This document shows positions 35,350 to 43,465 of a stretch of DNA of 54,020 nt, one piece after another. The notes below the pieces were generated by a model. It ran no database searches. It saw nothing but the letters and a program-made list of their open reading frames with translations, and was not told the origin of the DNA. The stretch is from NCBI GenBank assembly GCA_030066085.1, contig JASJCI010000020.1:1-54020 (forward strand), written 5' to 3'. Source of the DNA: Gammaproteobacteria bacterium (GTDB lineage: Bacteria > Pseudomonadota > Gammaproteobacteria > GCA-001735895). Position numbers and translations under genes: made by a program. How positions within the stretch are numbered: the stretch's first letter is position 1; each line of letters starts with the position of its first letter.

Positions 35350-38154
35350 ATGAAGATAACCGCCACCAACGTCTACGTAGGCCCCAGTATTTACGCCAAC
35401 TTCCCGGTCATCCGCATGGTGCTCGACATCGGCGTGCTGGTGGACTGGCCCTCGGTCAAGTGCGGCCCGGAGTTCACCGACGGCCTGCAAAAAGCCCTGC
35501 CCAGCCTCGCCGAACACGGCTGCTCCTACCGCGAAGCGGGCGGTTTCATCCGCCGCCTGACCGAGGACGACGGCACCTGGATGGGTCACATCATGGAGCA
35601 CGTCGCGCTCGAGATTCAGAACATGGCCGGCTCCAACGTCTCTTTCGGCAAGACTCGTACCACCGGCGAGCCCGGCATGTACAACATGATCTACGCCTAC
35701 AAGCAGCGCGACGCCGGTATCGAAGCCGGCCACCTCGCGCTGCGGCTGCTGATGCACCTGCTGCCCGAGCACCTGCAGCAGCAGGTCGAGTACAAGATCG
35801 ATCCCGGGTTCGATTTTGCCGCCGAGCTCGAGGACTTCGTGCGCCGCACGCAGCGCCGCGAGTTCGGCCCCAGCACGCAGTCGCTGGTGGACGCCGCCGA
35901 GGCGCGGCAAATCCCCTGGCTGCGGCTCAACGACTACAGCCTGGTTCAGTTCGGCCACGGCAAGTACCAGAAGCGCATCCAGGCTACCGTGACCTCGGAC
36001 ACCGGCACCATCGCCACCTCGCTCGCGAGCGACAAGGAGGGCACCCACCGGATCCTGCGCGACATGGGCCTGCCGGTGCCTAAACAGGCCATGTTCAGCA
36101 GCGAGGACGACGCGGTCAGGGCAGTCGAGCGCATGGGTTATCCCGTCGTGATCAAGCCGCTGGACGCCAACCACGGGCGCGGCATCAGCATCAATCTGAC
36201 CACCGAGGAGCAGGTGCGCGAAGCCTTCCACGTGGCGCTCAAACAGGGCCGCTCGCGCCATGTCATCGCCGAGAGTTTCGTCAGCGGCTACGACCACCGC
36301 ATGCTGGTGATCGACAACGAACTGGTCGCGGTGGCGAAACGCGTGCCCGGCCATGTCGTCGGTGACGGCAAATCGACCATCGAACAGCTGGTCGACATCG
36401 TCAACGCCGACCCCCGGCGCGGTATCGGCCACGAAAAGGTGCTGACCCGGCTCGAGCTCGATGGCCAGGCCAAACGCCTGCTGCAGGACGCCGGTTACGA
36501 TGAAAACACCGTGCTGGCGAAGGACGAGGTCTTTTTCCTGCGCTCGACCGCGAACCTGTCCACCGGCGGCACCGCGATCGACCTGACCGACGTGGTGCAC
36601 CCGGACAACCGCGAGATGGCGGTACGCGCGGTGCGCGCGGTCGGGCTGGATATCGGCGGTGTCGATTTCATCACCGACGACATCACCTATTCCTACAAGG
36701 ACGTCGGCGGCGCGATCGTCGAGGTCAACGCCGGCCCCGGCTTCCGCATGCACGTCGCGCCGAGCGAGGGCGAACCGCGCGACGTCGCCGGCAAGGTGAT
36801 CGACATGCTTTACCCGCCGGGCACGCCGAGCCGCATCCCGGTGGCGGCGATCACCGGCACCAACGGCAAGACCACGACCACGCGCATGCTGGCGCATATC
36901 ATGAAGACCAGCGGCCACACGGTCGGCATGACCTCGACCGGCGGCATCCACGTCGACGGCCGCATCACGGTCAAGGGCGACATGACCGGACCGCAGTCGG
37001 CGCAAATCGTGCTGCGCGACCCGACCATCGATTTCGCCGTGCTCGAAACCGCGCGCGGCGGCATCCTGCGGGCCGGCCTCGGCTTCCGCGAGTGTGACGT
37101 CTCGGCCTGCCTCAACATCAGCGCCGACCATCTCGGCCTCGGCGGTATCGATACCCTCGAGCAACTGGCCAAGGTCAAGGAGACCGTGGTGCGGGTCGCC
37201 AACGATACCGCGGTGTTGAACGCCGACGACAAGCTGTGCCTGAAGATGGCCGAGCATACGCGCGCGAAGCACCTGTGCTACGTGACCATGGACCCGACCC
37301 ACGGCCTCGTGCGCGAGCACATCCGCGCCAACGGGCGCGCGGTGGTGCTCGAACAGGGCATCAACGGCGACATGATCACGATCTACGACAACGGCGCGCA
37401 TATCCCGCTGCTGTGGACCCACCTGATCCCGGCGACGATCGAGGGCAAGGCCATGCACAACGTGCAAAACGCGATGTTCGCCGCGGCCATGGCCTTCAGC
37501 TTCGGCAAGGACCTGGACGAAATCCGCAACGGTCTGCGCACCTTCGACACGTCGTTCTTCCAGAGCCCCGGGCGCACCAATATCTACAACGAGCATCCGT
37601 TCAAGGTCATTCTCGATTACGCGCACAACCCGGCCGGCTTCCGCGCGATGGCCGAGCTGGCCGAACGGCTCGAGCCCGCCGGGCGGCGCACCGTCGTGTT
37701 CTCGGTACCCGGCGACCGCCGCGACGAGGATATCCGCGAATCGGTCGAGGCCTGCCTGCCGCAGTTCACCGATTTCGTGTGCAAGGCCGACACCCATCGG
37801 CGCGGCCGCGGCGAGGACGAGGTGCCGCAGCTGGCGCGCAAGTTCCTGCTCAAAGCCGGTGTCGACGACAGCCGCATCACCGTGATCGCCGACGAGGCCG
37901 CCGCGATCGACCACGCGCTCAACAATGCCGAGGAAGGCGACCTGCTGGTGATCACGGCCGACGATCTCGCGCGCAGCTGGAAGCAGATCATCAACCTCAA
38001 CAGCGACAAGGTGGAGAAAAAGGAAACCATCCCCGGGACCAAGGTGTTCGTGCCCGAGCGGGCCAAGCGTTTCGTGCTCGACCAGGACGAGGAACTCATC
38101 ATCGACGAGCGCGGCGTTCGCCTGGCGAGCAGCGAACCCGAAGACGCCGATTAG
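35350..38154 (+). CDS. cphA: cyanophycin synthetase
   Basis: 934 residues, slightly longer than usual. Builds the Asp-Arg polymer cyanophycin from aspartate, arginine and ATP. N-terminal domain 1-160; ATP-grasp domain about 165-480 (YPVVIKPLDANHGRGISINL, EVNAGPGFRMHVAP), which adds aspartate to the backbone; Mur-ligase domain from about 495 with P-loop ITGTNGKTTTTRML near 500 and DYAHNPAGFRAM near 757, which adds arginine. All motifs are intact. Middle of the iadA-cphB-cphA-paralogue operon. The polymer stores nitrogen and carbon in the cytoplasm. Confidence 0.95.
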   Translation: MKITATNVYVGPSIYANFPVIRMVLDIGVLVDWPSVKCGPEFTDGLQKALPSLAEHGCSYREAGGFIRRLTEDDGTWMGHIMEHVALEIQNMAGSNVSFGKTRTTGEPGMYNMIYAYKQRDAGIEAGHLALRLLMHLLPEHLQQQVEYKIDPGFDFAAELEDFVRRTQRREFGPSTQSLVDAAEARQIPWLRLNDYSLVQFGHGKYQKRIQATVTSDTGTIATSLASDKEGTHRILRDMGLPVPKQAMFSSEDDAVRAVERMGYPVVIKPLDANHGRGISINLTTEEQVREAFHVALKQGRSRHVIAESFVSGYDHRMLVIDNELVAVAKRVPGHVVGDGKSTIEQLVDIVNADPRRGIGHEKVLTRLELDGQAKRLLQDAGYDENTVLAKDEVFFLRSTANLSTGGTAIDLTDVVHPDNREMAVRAVRAVGLDIGGVDFITDDITYSYKDVGGAIVEVNAGPGFRMHVAPSEGEPRDVAGKVIDMLYPPGTPSRIPVAAITGTNGKTTTTRMLAHIMKTSGHTVGMTSTGGIHVDGRITVKGDMTGPQSAQIVLRDPTIDFAVLETARGGILRAGLGFRECDVSACLNISADHLGLGGIDTLEQLAKVKETVVRVANDTAVLNADDKLCLKMAEHTRAKHLCYVTMDPTHGLVREHIRANGRAVVLEQGINGDMITIYDNGAHIPLLWTHLIPATIEGKAMHNVQNAMFAAAMAFSFGKDLDEIRNGLRTFDTSFFQSPGRTNIYNEHPFKVILDYAHNPAGFRAMAELAERLEPAGRRTVVFSVPGDRRDEDIRESVEACLPQFTDFVCKADTHRRGRGEDEVPQLARKFLLKAGVDDSRITVIADEAAAIDHALNNAEEGDLLVITADDLARSWKQIINLNSDKVEKKETIPGTKVFVPERAKRFVLDQDEELIIDERGVRLASSEPEDAD

Positions 38155-38176
38155 GCAGCAACGCGCCGCCCGCGAC

Positions 38177-39892
38177 ATGGATATTCCGCAACTCGACTGC
38201 GAGCGCCTGATCGTCGACAGTTGCCGCCGGCTGACCGGGCCGTCGCTGGTATGGAGCCACGGCGGCGCGATTCTCGACGTGCTGATCGACGAGGTCGACC
38301 CCGACGCACTGCTCGAGTGCTGGTACCGCCAGGTCGACGCGCTGCTGCAAAAGGTGGGCTGGAGCGCGCCGGAACTGACCCATCGCCGCTTCGACAACGG
38401 CGTCAGCCTGCTGCTGGCGGCACCTGTGGACCAGCTTTACAGCGCGACCAGCGTGCTCCAAACCGCGTGGTACTTCTGCGCCTGCGAACTGCTCGGGATA
38501 ACGCCCGAAGCCGGCGATGCGCTGACCCGGTCGATCATCGACGAGATGCGCGGCGAACGAAACCCGGGCCTGGTTGCACTGCAGCGCGCTGCCGCCGAAC
38601 ACGGGGTCGACTGCCTCGTCGATGACGACAGGGTTACGATCGGCCACGGCAACGGCAGCCGCAGTTTTCAGATGGACGAGCTGCCGGACCCGCAACAGCT
38701 CGACTGGGCCGCGCTGCACGACATCCCGGTGGCGCTGGTCACCGGTACCAACGGCAAGTCGACCAGCGTGCGCCTGCTCGACGCGATCGCACGCGCGGCC
38801 GGCCGGGTTTCCGGCATAACCTCGACCGACTTCGTCCGTGTCGGCGACGACCTGCTCGACCGCGGCGACTGCTCGGGGCCGGCCAGCGCGCGCCTGTTGC
38901 TGCGCGACCCGCGCCTCGAGGTCGCCTTCCTCGAGGTTGCGCGCGGCGGCATTCTGCGCCGCGGCCTGGCGGTGCGGCGCGCGGCGGCGGCGCTGGTCAC
39001 CAACGTCGCCCGGGATCACCTCGGCCAGTACGGCGTCAACAGCATGGCGGCACTGACCGCGACCAAGTTCGCGGTAGCCAAGGGCCTCGGCGAGACCGGC
39101 TTACTGGTGACCAATGCCGACGACGCCGGCATCGTCGACTATCTCGCGCAGCACCCGCAGCAAAACCTGTGCTGGTTCGCCATCGATGCGGACAACCCGG
39201 TGATCCGGCAACAGCGGGCACACAACGGCCCGTGCTGTTTTACCGAGGGAGGCGACATCCTGCGTTTCGACGGCGAGGCGCTGCATCGCATCTGCGCGAT
39301 CGACGCGGTGCCGATGACGCTCGGCGGCGCCGCGCGGCACAACGTGCAAAATGCGCTCGGCGCGGTCGGCGTGGCCAGCGCGATGGGATTCAGCGACGCC
39401 GACATTCGCGCCGGGCTCGAGCATTTCCACAGCGACGAAAGCGACAACCCGGGGCGCATGAATATCTTCGCGCTGCAAAACTCGGCGCGGGTGATCGTCG
39501 ATTTCGCGCACAACGCGCACGGGGTCGCGGCCGTGGTCGATACCGCCAGGCGCATGCCGGCCGCGCGCAAATGGGCGCTGTTCGGCTCGGCCGGCGACCG
39601 CTCCGACGCCGAGATCGCGGCCATCGCCAGCGGCATTTGCGCGATCGAACCGGACCGCGTCGTCATTACCGAACTCGAGCACTACCTGCGCGGCCGCAAG
39701 CCCGGCGAGGTCAGCACGATCATGCAGCGCGCCTGCCTCGAACACGGCCTCGCGCCCGAACAAATACACATCGCCGACTCCCCGCTGGCCGGCGCCCGCT
39801 TCGCGCTCGAGCAAATGCACGCCGACGACCTCGGCCTGTTCCTCGTACTGTCGGAGCGTGAACAGGTCGTCGAGCTGCTCAATTCAATGTGA
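38177..39892 (+). CDS. CphA-like Mur ligase lacking the ATP-grasp core
   Basis: 571 residues, 22 bases after cphA. From about residue 183 it is a complete Mur ligase: VTGTNGKSTSVRLL, EVARGGILRRGLAV, NVARDHLGQYG, MTLGGAARHNVQNALGAV, VDFAHNAHGVAAVV. Just before, NPGLVALQRAAAEHGVDCLV then TIGHGNGSRSF matches the segment of CphA that leads into ATP-grasp (SLVDAAEARQIPWLRL then FGHGKYQKR). About 300 residues of ATP-grasp are then missing. Residues 1-125 do not resemble the CphA N-terminal domain. The reverse of cyanobacterial CphA2, which keeps ATP-grasp. Role unknown: perhaps an arginine- or other amino-acid-adding partner of CphA. Confidence 0.85.
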   Translation: MDIPQLDCERLIVDSCRRLTGPSLVWSHGGAILDVLIDEVDPDALLECWYRQVDALLQKVGWSAPELTHRRFDNGVSLLLAAPVDQLYSATSVLQTAWYFCACELLGITPEAGDALTRSIIDEMRGERNPGLVALQRAAAEHGVDCLVDDDRVTIGHGNGSRSFQMDELPDPQQLDWAALHDIPVALVTGTNGKSTSVRLLDAIARAAGRVSGITSTDFVRVGDDLLDRGDCSGPASARLLLRDPRLEVAFLEVARGGILRRGLAVRRAAAALVTNVARDHLGQYGVNSMAALTATKFAVAKGLGETGLLVTNADDAGIVDYLAQHPQQNLCWFAIDADNPVIRQQRAHNGPCCFTEGGDILRFDGEALHRICAIDAVPMTLGGAARHNVQNALGAVGVASAMGFSDADIRAGLEHFHSDESDNPGRMNIFALQNSARVIVDFAHNAHGVAAVVDTARRMPAARKWALFGSAGDRSDAEIAAIASGICAIEPDRVVITELEHYLRGRKPGEVSTIMQRACLEHGLAPEQIHIADSPLAGARFALEQMHADDLGLFLVLSEREQVVELLNSM

Positions 39893-39980
39893 CCGGTCCG
39901 GTTTTTCCGCGCAACCGCCATTCCCTTCGGACGCTCCCACCACAAACCTTCGAAAAAATCGAATTCATACCGATTAATAT

Positions 39981-40095
39981 TCGACTTTTCAAATGGGCAA
40001 AAATATCTACTATTGCCCCCAGTTAGCTAGCCGAGACGCCGATTCGGCAATTCGAAACGCGTAATCGCCGCTGCATGGAAAAATGCAGCTTTTTT
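39981..40095 (+). ncRNA. candidate small RNA or attenuated leader
   Basis: An A/T-rich stretch (39955-40013) with a weak sigma70-like pair (TCGACT 39981, 17 bases, TATCTA 40004) is followed by a short hairpin (GCCGATTCGGC at 40038-40048) and a textbook intrinsic terminator at 40070-40095. A transcript of about 75-80 bases would result. It may act alone or as a leader that controls the small CDS starting at 40149. No known family recognised. Confidence 0.4.
40070..40095 (+). terminator. intrinsic terminator ahead of a small CDS
   Basis: GCTGCAT (40070-40076), loop GGAAAA, ATGCAGC (40083-40089), then six T. A perfect seven-pair stem with U tract. It lies 53 bases upstream of the ATG at 40149, so readthrough must be regulated or the CDS must have another promoter. 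It also makes the ATG at 40083, which lies inside the stem, an unlikely start. Confidence 0.75.
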
Positions 40096-40148
40096 CAGGC
40101 GACCCCGAAGTCTTGGCACCGGATATTATCGAGCGGGAGAAAACCGAA

Positions 40149-40370
40149 ATGCAGTGTTACCAGACAATCGCCGCCACTACCATGATCGCCAGGATTTTCG
40201 AAACCCTGCCCGCAATCGAGCACCGGCTGTCGCATGCCGAAATCGCCGAGTGGATGGCACAGAATTACATCGAACCGGAAGACGTGCTGTTTACCTCGCC
40301 CGATGATGTCAAGGCAAAGCTGGCCAGCCTGTTCGAAGATAACCGGACCCGGATCCCGCGCGCGGCCTGA
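40149..40370 (+). CDS. small conserved-looking hypothetical protein
   Basis: 73 residues (95 if ATG 40083 is used). CGGGAG stands nine bases before ATG 40149. Sequence is helical with C-terminal SHAEIAEWMAQNYIEPEDVLF and PDDVKAKLASLFED, suggesting a small helical domain. No family recognised. Composition and codon use look native. It is isolated between the cyanophycin operon and the convergent ugp operon and lies behind an intrinsic terminator. Confidence 0.5.
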   Translation: MQCYQTIAATTMIARIFETLPAIEHRLSHAEIAEWMAQNYIEPEDVLFTSPDDVKAKLASLFEDNRTRIPRAA

Positions 40371-40393
40371 CCCATTCAAAAACGGGCAAAAAC

Positions 40394-40427
40394 GGGGACG
40401 TACCCCGTTTTCCCGGGGTACGTCCCC
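40394..40427. terminator. bidirectional hairpin made of two REP units
   Basis: GGGGACGTACCCCG and its inverted copy CGGGGTACGTCCCC form a 14-pair stem around a TTTTC loop, between the small CDS (plus) and ugpC (minus). The left unit alone (ACGGGG, five-base loop, CCCCGT, TTTT) is also a short terminator. Confidence 0.6.
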
Positions 40428-40447
40428 TGTTGTATAACGTGTAAGGG

Positions 40448-41500
40448 TTACAGCCGCTGGCCGCTGGCCTTGTCGAACAGGTGCACGTTTTCGGCGTCGA
40501 CGGCGAGCCGGAGCGGCTGCTCGGCGTGCGGCAGCTGGTGTACGCCGGACAGGCTGGCCGTCAGCGGCAACCCGCTCTCCCTGAGGCTGCCGTGCAGCAG
40601 GGTGTTGGCGCCGAGCGGCTCGGCCAGGCCGGCGAGCATCTCCAGCGGGCCGTCGTCAGCGGGTAGCAGGTGTTCCGGCCGAATGCCGACCGCCACTTCG
40701 CCCGTGTAATCACCGTCGTGAGAGGCTAAAACCTGGTCGCCGATCCTGACCTGGCCGCCCTCGAGCCGGCCGTCGACGACGTTCATCGCCGGACTGCCGA
40801 TAAACTGCGCGGCGAATAACGTCTGCGGTCTCTGGTAAACCTCGAGCGGGCTGCCGATTTGCTCGGCGACGCCGTCGTTCATGACGATCATGCGATCCGC
40901 CATGGTCATCGCTTCGACCTGGTCGTGGGTCACGTACAGCGCGGTGACGCCGAGCTTCGACTGCAGCTCCTTGATCTCGAGGCGCATCTGCACCCTGAGC
41001 TTGGCATCGAGGTTCGACAGCGGTTCGTCGAACAGGAACACGGCCGGTTCGCGCACGATCGCGCGCCCCATCGCGACCCGCTGGCGCTGACCGCCCGACA
41101 GCTGGCGCGGCTTGCGATCGAGATATTCTTCCAGCTGCAGTAGCTTCGCCGCCTCGGCGACCTTGGCTTCGATCTCCGCTTTCGGCACCTTCGCGATCTT
41201 GAGCCCGTAAGCCATGTTCTGCCGCACCGACATGTGCGGGTAGAGCGCGTAGTTCTGGAACACCATCGCGATGTTGCGCTCCATCGGTTCCTTGTCGTTG
41301 ACGCGCTCGCCGCCGATCCGGATCTCGCCGCTGCTGACCGACTCGAGCCCGGCGACCATGCGCAGCAGGGTCGACTTGCCGCAGCCGCTCGGGCCGACGA
41401 TGACGATGAACTCGCCGTCGGCGATGTCGATGCTGACACCGTGAATCACCTGGTTCTTGCCGAAGCGCTTCTCGACGTTGTTCAGTTCTACGGTCGCCAT
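40448..41500 (-). CDS. ugpC: sn-glycerol-3-phosphate ABC transporter ATPase
   Basis: 350 residues, MalK/UgpC type. Walker A GPSGCGKST near 38, Q-loop VFQNYALYPH, signature LSGGQRQRVAMGRA near 134, Walker B VFLFDEPLSNLD near 154, His switch YVTHDQ near 189. A C-terminal TOBE-type regulatory domain runs from about 235. Cytoplasmic energising subunit, last gene of ugpBAEC, one base after ugpE. Confidence 0.88.
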   Translation of the reverse strand: MATVELNNVEKRFGKNQVIHGVSIDIADGEFIVIVGPSGCGKSTLLRMVAGLESVSSGEIRIGGERVNDKEPMERNIAMVFQNYALYPHMSVRQNMAYGLKIAKVPKAEIEAKVAEAAKLLQLEEYLDRKPRQLSGGQRQRVAMGRAIVREPAVFLFDEPLSNLDAKLRVQMRLEIKELQSKLGVTALYVTHDQVEAMTMADRMIVMNDGVAEQIGSPLEVYQRPQTLFAAQFIGSPAMNVVDGRLEGGQVRIGDQVLASHDGDYTGEVAVGIRPEHLLPADDGPLEMLAGLAEPLGANTLLHGSLRESGLPLTASLSGVHQLPHAEQPLRLAVDAENVHLFDKASGQRL

Positions 41501-41501
41501 G

Positions 41502-42371
41502 TTATTTCTCGCTGTCGATCATGCCGCGGATAAAAAGCTTCTGCATCGAGATCACGACGATCACCGGCGGGATCATCGCCAGGATGGAGGTCGCCATGAT
41601 CACCGGCCAGTCCGCGGTATCGTCACCCGACGGGAACATCTGCTTGATGCCCATGACGATGGTGTTCATTTCGACGTCGGTGGTGATCAGCAGCGGCCAC
41701 AGGTACTGGTTCCAGCCGTAGATGAACAGGATCACGAACAGCGCGGCGATGTTGGTGCGGCTCATCGGCAGGATGATGTCGATGAAAAAGCGCATCGGGC
41801 TCGCGCCGTCGACGCGCGCGGCCTCGGCCAGCTCGTCGGGAATCGTCATGAAGAACTGGCGGAACAGGAAGGTCGCCGTGGCGGATGCGATCAACGGAAA
41901 GATCAGCCCGGCGTAGCTGTTCAGCAGGCCGAAGCCGGCGATGACCTCGTAGGTCGGCACGATACGCACCTCCACCGGCAGCATCAGGGTAATGAAGATC
42001 AGCCAGAAAAAAGTCGTGCGCCCGGGAAAACGAAAATACACGATCGCAAACGCCGACAGTAGCGAAATGATGATCTTGCCGATCGCGATACCGAGCGCCA
42101 TGACCAGCGAGTTGATCAGCATGGTGTAGACCGGCACGTTGACGCCGGACAGCAGCGCCTTCTTGTAGTTATCGATGAAATGATCGCCCGGCAGCAGCGG
42201 CATCGGCGGGCTGACGATTTCCGGCTGGGTCACGGTCGAGGCGACGAACGCGAGCCAGATCGGGAAAAAGATCACCAGCACGCCGAGGATCATGAACAGG
42301 TGCGTCAGCCACAGTGCGTGCCCGCGTCGCTCCACCATGCCGGCTGCCGGCTCGTGTTGCGCCGCGGCCAT
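41502..42371 (-). CDS. ugpE: sn-glycerol-3-phosphate ABC transporter permease
   Basis: 289 residues, six membrane segments. The ATPase-contact EAA loop is [23 protein letters not shown] near residues 185-207. [19 protein letters not shown] after the first segment is typical of UgpE. Its ATG overlaps the ugpA stop by one base (TGATG). Confidence 0.88.
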   Translation of the reverse strand: MAAAQHEPAAGMVERRGHALWLTHLFMILGVLVIFFPIWLAFVASTVTQPEIVSPPMPLLPGDHFIDNYKKALLSGVNVPVYTMLINSLVMALGIAIGKIIISLLSAFAIVYFRFPGRTTFFWLIFITLMLPVEVRIVPTYEVIAGFGLLNSYAGLIFPLIASATATFLFRQFFMTIPDELAEAARVDGASPMRFFIDIILPMSRTNIAALFVILFIYGWNQYLWPLLITTDVEMNTIVMGIKQMFPSGDDTADWPVIMATSILAMIPPVIVVISMQKLFIRGMIDSEK

Positions 42372-43252
42372 CAGTAATGCACCCGTTTCTCGACGAACTT
42401 GAACTGCAGCACGGTGAGTCCGCCGACCAGCAGCAGCAGGATCACCGACTGCGCCGCGGACGAGCCCAGGTCCTGGCCGACGAAACCGTCGGCGAACACC
42501 TTGTACACCAGGATCGTGGTCGCCTGCTGCGGGCCGCCGGCGGTAATCGTGTGGATTACGCCGAAGGTCTCGAAGAAGGCGTAGACGATGTTGACCACCA
42601 GCAGGAAGAACGTGGTCGGCGACAGCAGCGGCAGCACGATGGTGAAGAAGCGCCGCCAGAAGCTGGCACCGTCGATCGCGGCCGCTTCGATCACCGAGCG
42701 CGGCACGGCCTGCAGCGCGGCGAAGAAGAACAGGAAGTTGTAGCTCACGCGCCCCCAGGCGGACGCGACCACGACCAACCCCATCGCCTCACCCTCGTTC
42801 AGCACGTGATTCCAGTCGTAGCCCAGCTGGCCGAGATACCAGGACACCACGCCGACGCGGGTGTTGAACATGAACAGCCACAGCACGCCCGCCACCGCGG
42901 GCGCCACCGCGTAGGGCCAGATCAGCAGCGTGCGGTAGGTGCCGGCGCCCTTGATCAGGCGATCGGCCAGCACCGCGAGGAACAGCGCCGGCACCATCGA
43001 CACCAGCGTCACCAGCAGCGAAAAGATGCCGGTGGTCAGGAAAGACGCGCGGTAGAACTCGTCGAACAGCAGGAATTCGAAGTTACCGAGACCGACGAAC
43101 TTGGTCGACAGGCCGAACGGGTCGGGAATGAACAGCGACTGCCAGATCGCCTGCCCCGCGGGATAAAAGAAGAACACCGCGGAAATGGCGAGCTGCGGAA
43201 AGACCAGCGCCAGCGGCAGCAGCCAGCCCTTGAAGGTGACCAGTTTCTCCAT
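42371..43252 (-). CDS. ugpA: sn-glycerol-3-phosphate ABC transporter permease
   Basis: 293 residues, six membrane segments. [19 protein letters not shown] matches the E. coli UgpA DPFG...FVGLDNF run, and the EAA loop is [22 protein letters not shown] near 208-229. Separated from ugpB by 209 bases that hold a mobile-looking inverted-repeat element, so it may be less expressed than ugpB or need a second promoter. Confidence 0.88.
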   Translation of the reverse strand: MEKLVTFKGWLLPLALVFPQLAISAVFFFYPAGQAIWQSLFIPDPFGLSTKFVGLGNFEFLLFDEFYRASFLTTGIFSLLVTLVSMVPALFLAVLADRLIKGAGTYRTLLIWPYAVAPAVAGVLWLFMFNTRVGVVSWYLGQLGYDWNHVLNEGEAMGLVVVASAWGRVSYNFLFFFAALQAVPRSVIEAAAIDGASFWRRFFTIVLPLLSPTTFFLLVVNIVYAFFETFGVIHTITAGGPQQATTILVYKVFADGFVGQDLGSSAAQSVILLLLVGGLTVLQFKFVEKRVHY

Positions 43253-43317
43253 CGCGAGCTTAACGCCGGACCGATGGCGCCGCTACGACGCCATTGGCCC
43301 GTGATGCCTCGACCCGA

Positions 43318-43465
43318 CTAGCAGCTTTTTGAAATTCGCTCAGGTGAGTGCGAGACAAGGCAGAAGCGGGCAAAAAAGCGCAGTTTACACGCAGTAAACG
43401 AGCATTTTGAGCCCGATTCTAACGCCGTATCGCGCCAGCTGAGCAGAATTTCAACACGCTGCTAG
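43318..43465. mobile_element. 148-bp inverted-repeat element in the ugp operon
   Basis: Left end CTAGCAGCTTTTTGAAATTC (43318-43337, extending to CAG at 43343) and right end, read inverted, CTAGCAGCGTGTTGAAATTC (43465-43446), pair over about 26 bases with few mismatches. The inside holds GTTTAC-ACGCA-GTAAAC (43383-43399). It has no ORF. Similar intergenic elements ending in a CAACAGCCTGCTA-like run occur in marine Gammaproteobacteria (from memory). Its right terminus supplies the TAG stop of ugpB. Confidence 0.65.

Noticed and set aside
35215-38397. Very long minus-strand open frame (about 1060 codons) opposite cphA
   Set aside because: It is the mirror of a strongly coding GC-rich gene; its translation is rich in V/D/H/A with no domain, while the plus strand has every CphA motif.
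40083-40148. Earlier ATG of the small CDS
   Set aside because: It lies inside the right arm of an intrinsic terminator; ATG 40149 has a better ribosome-binding site.
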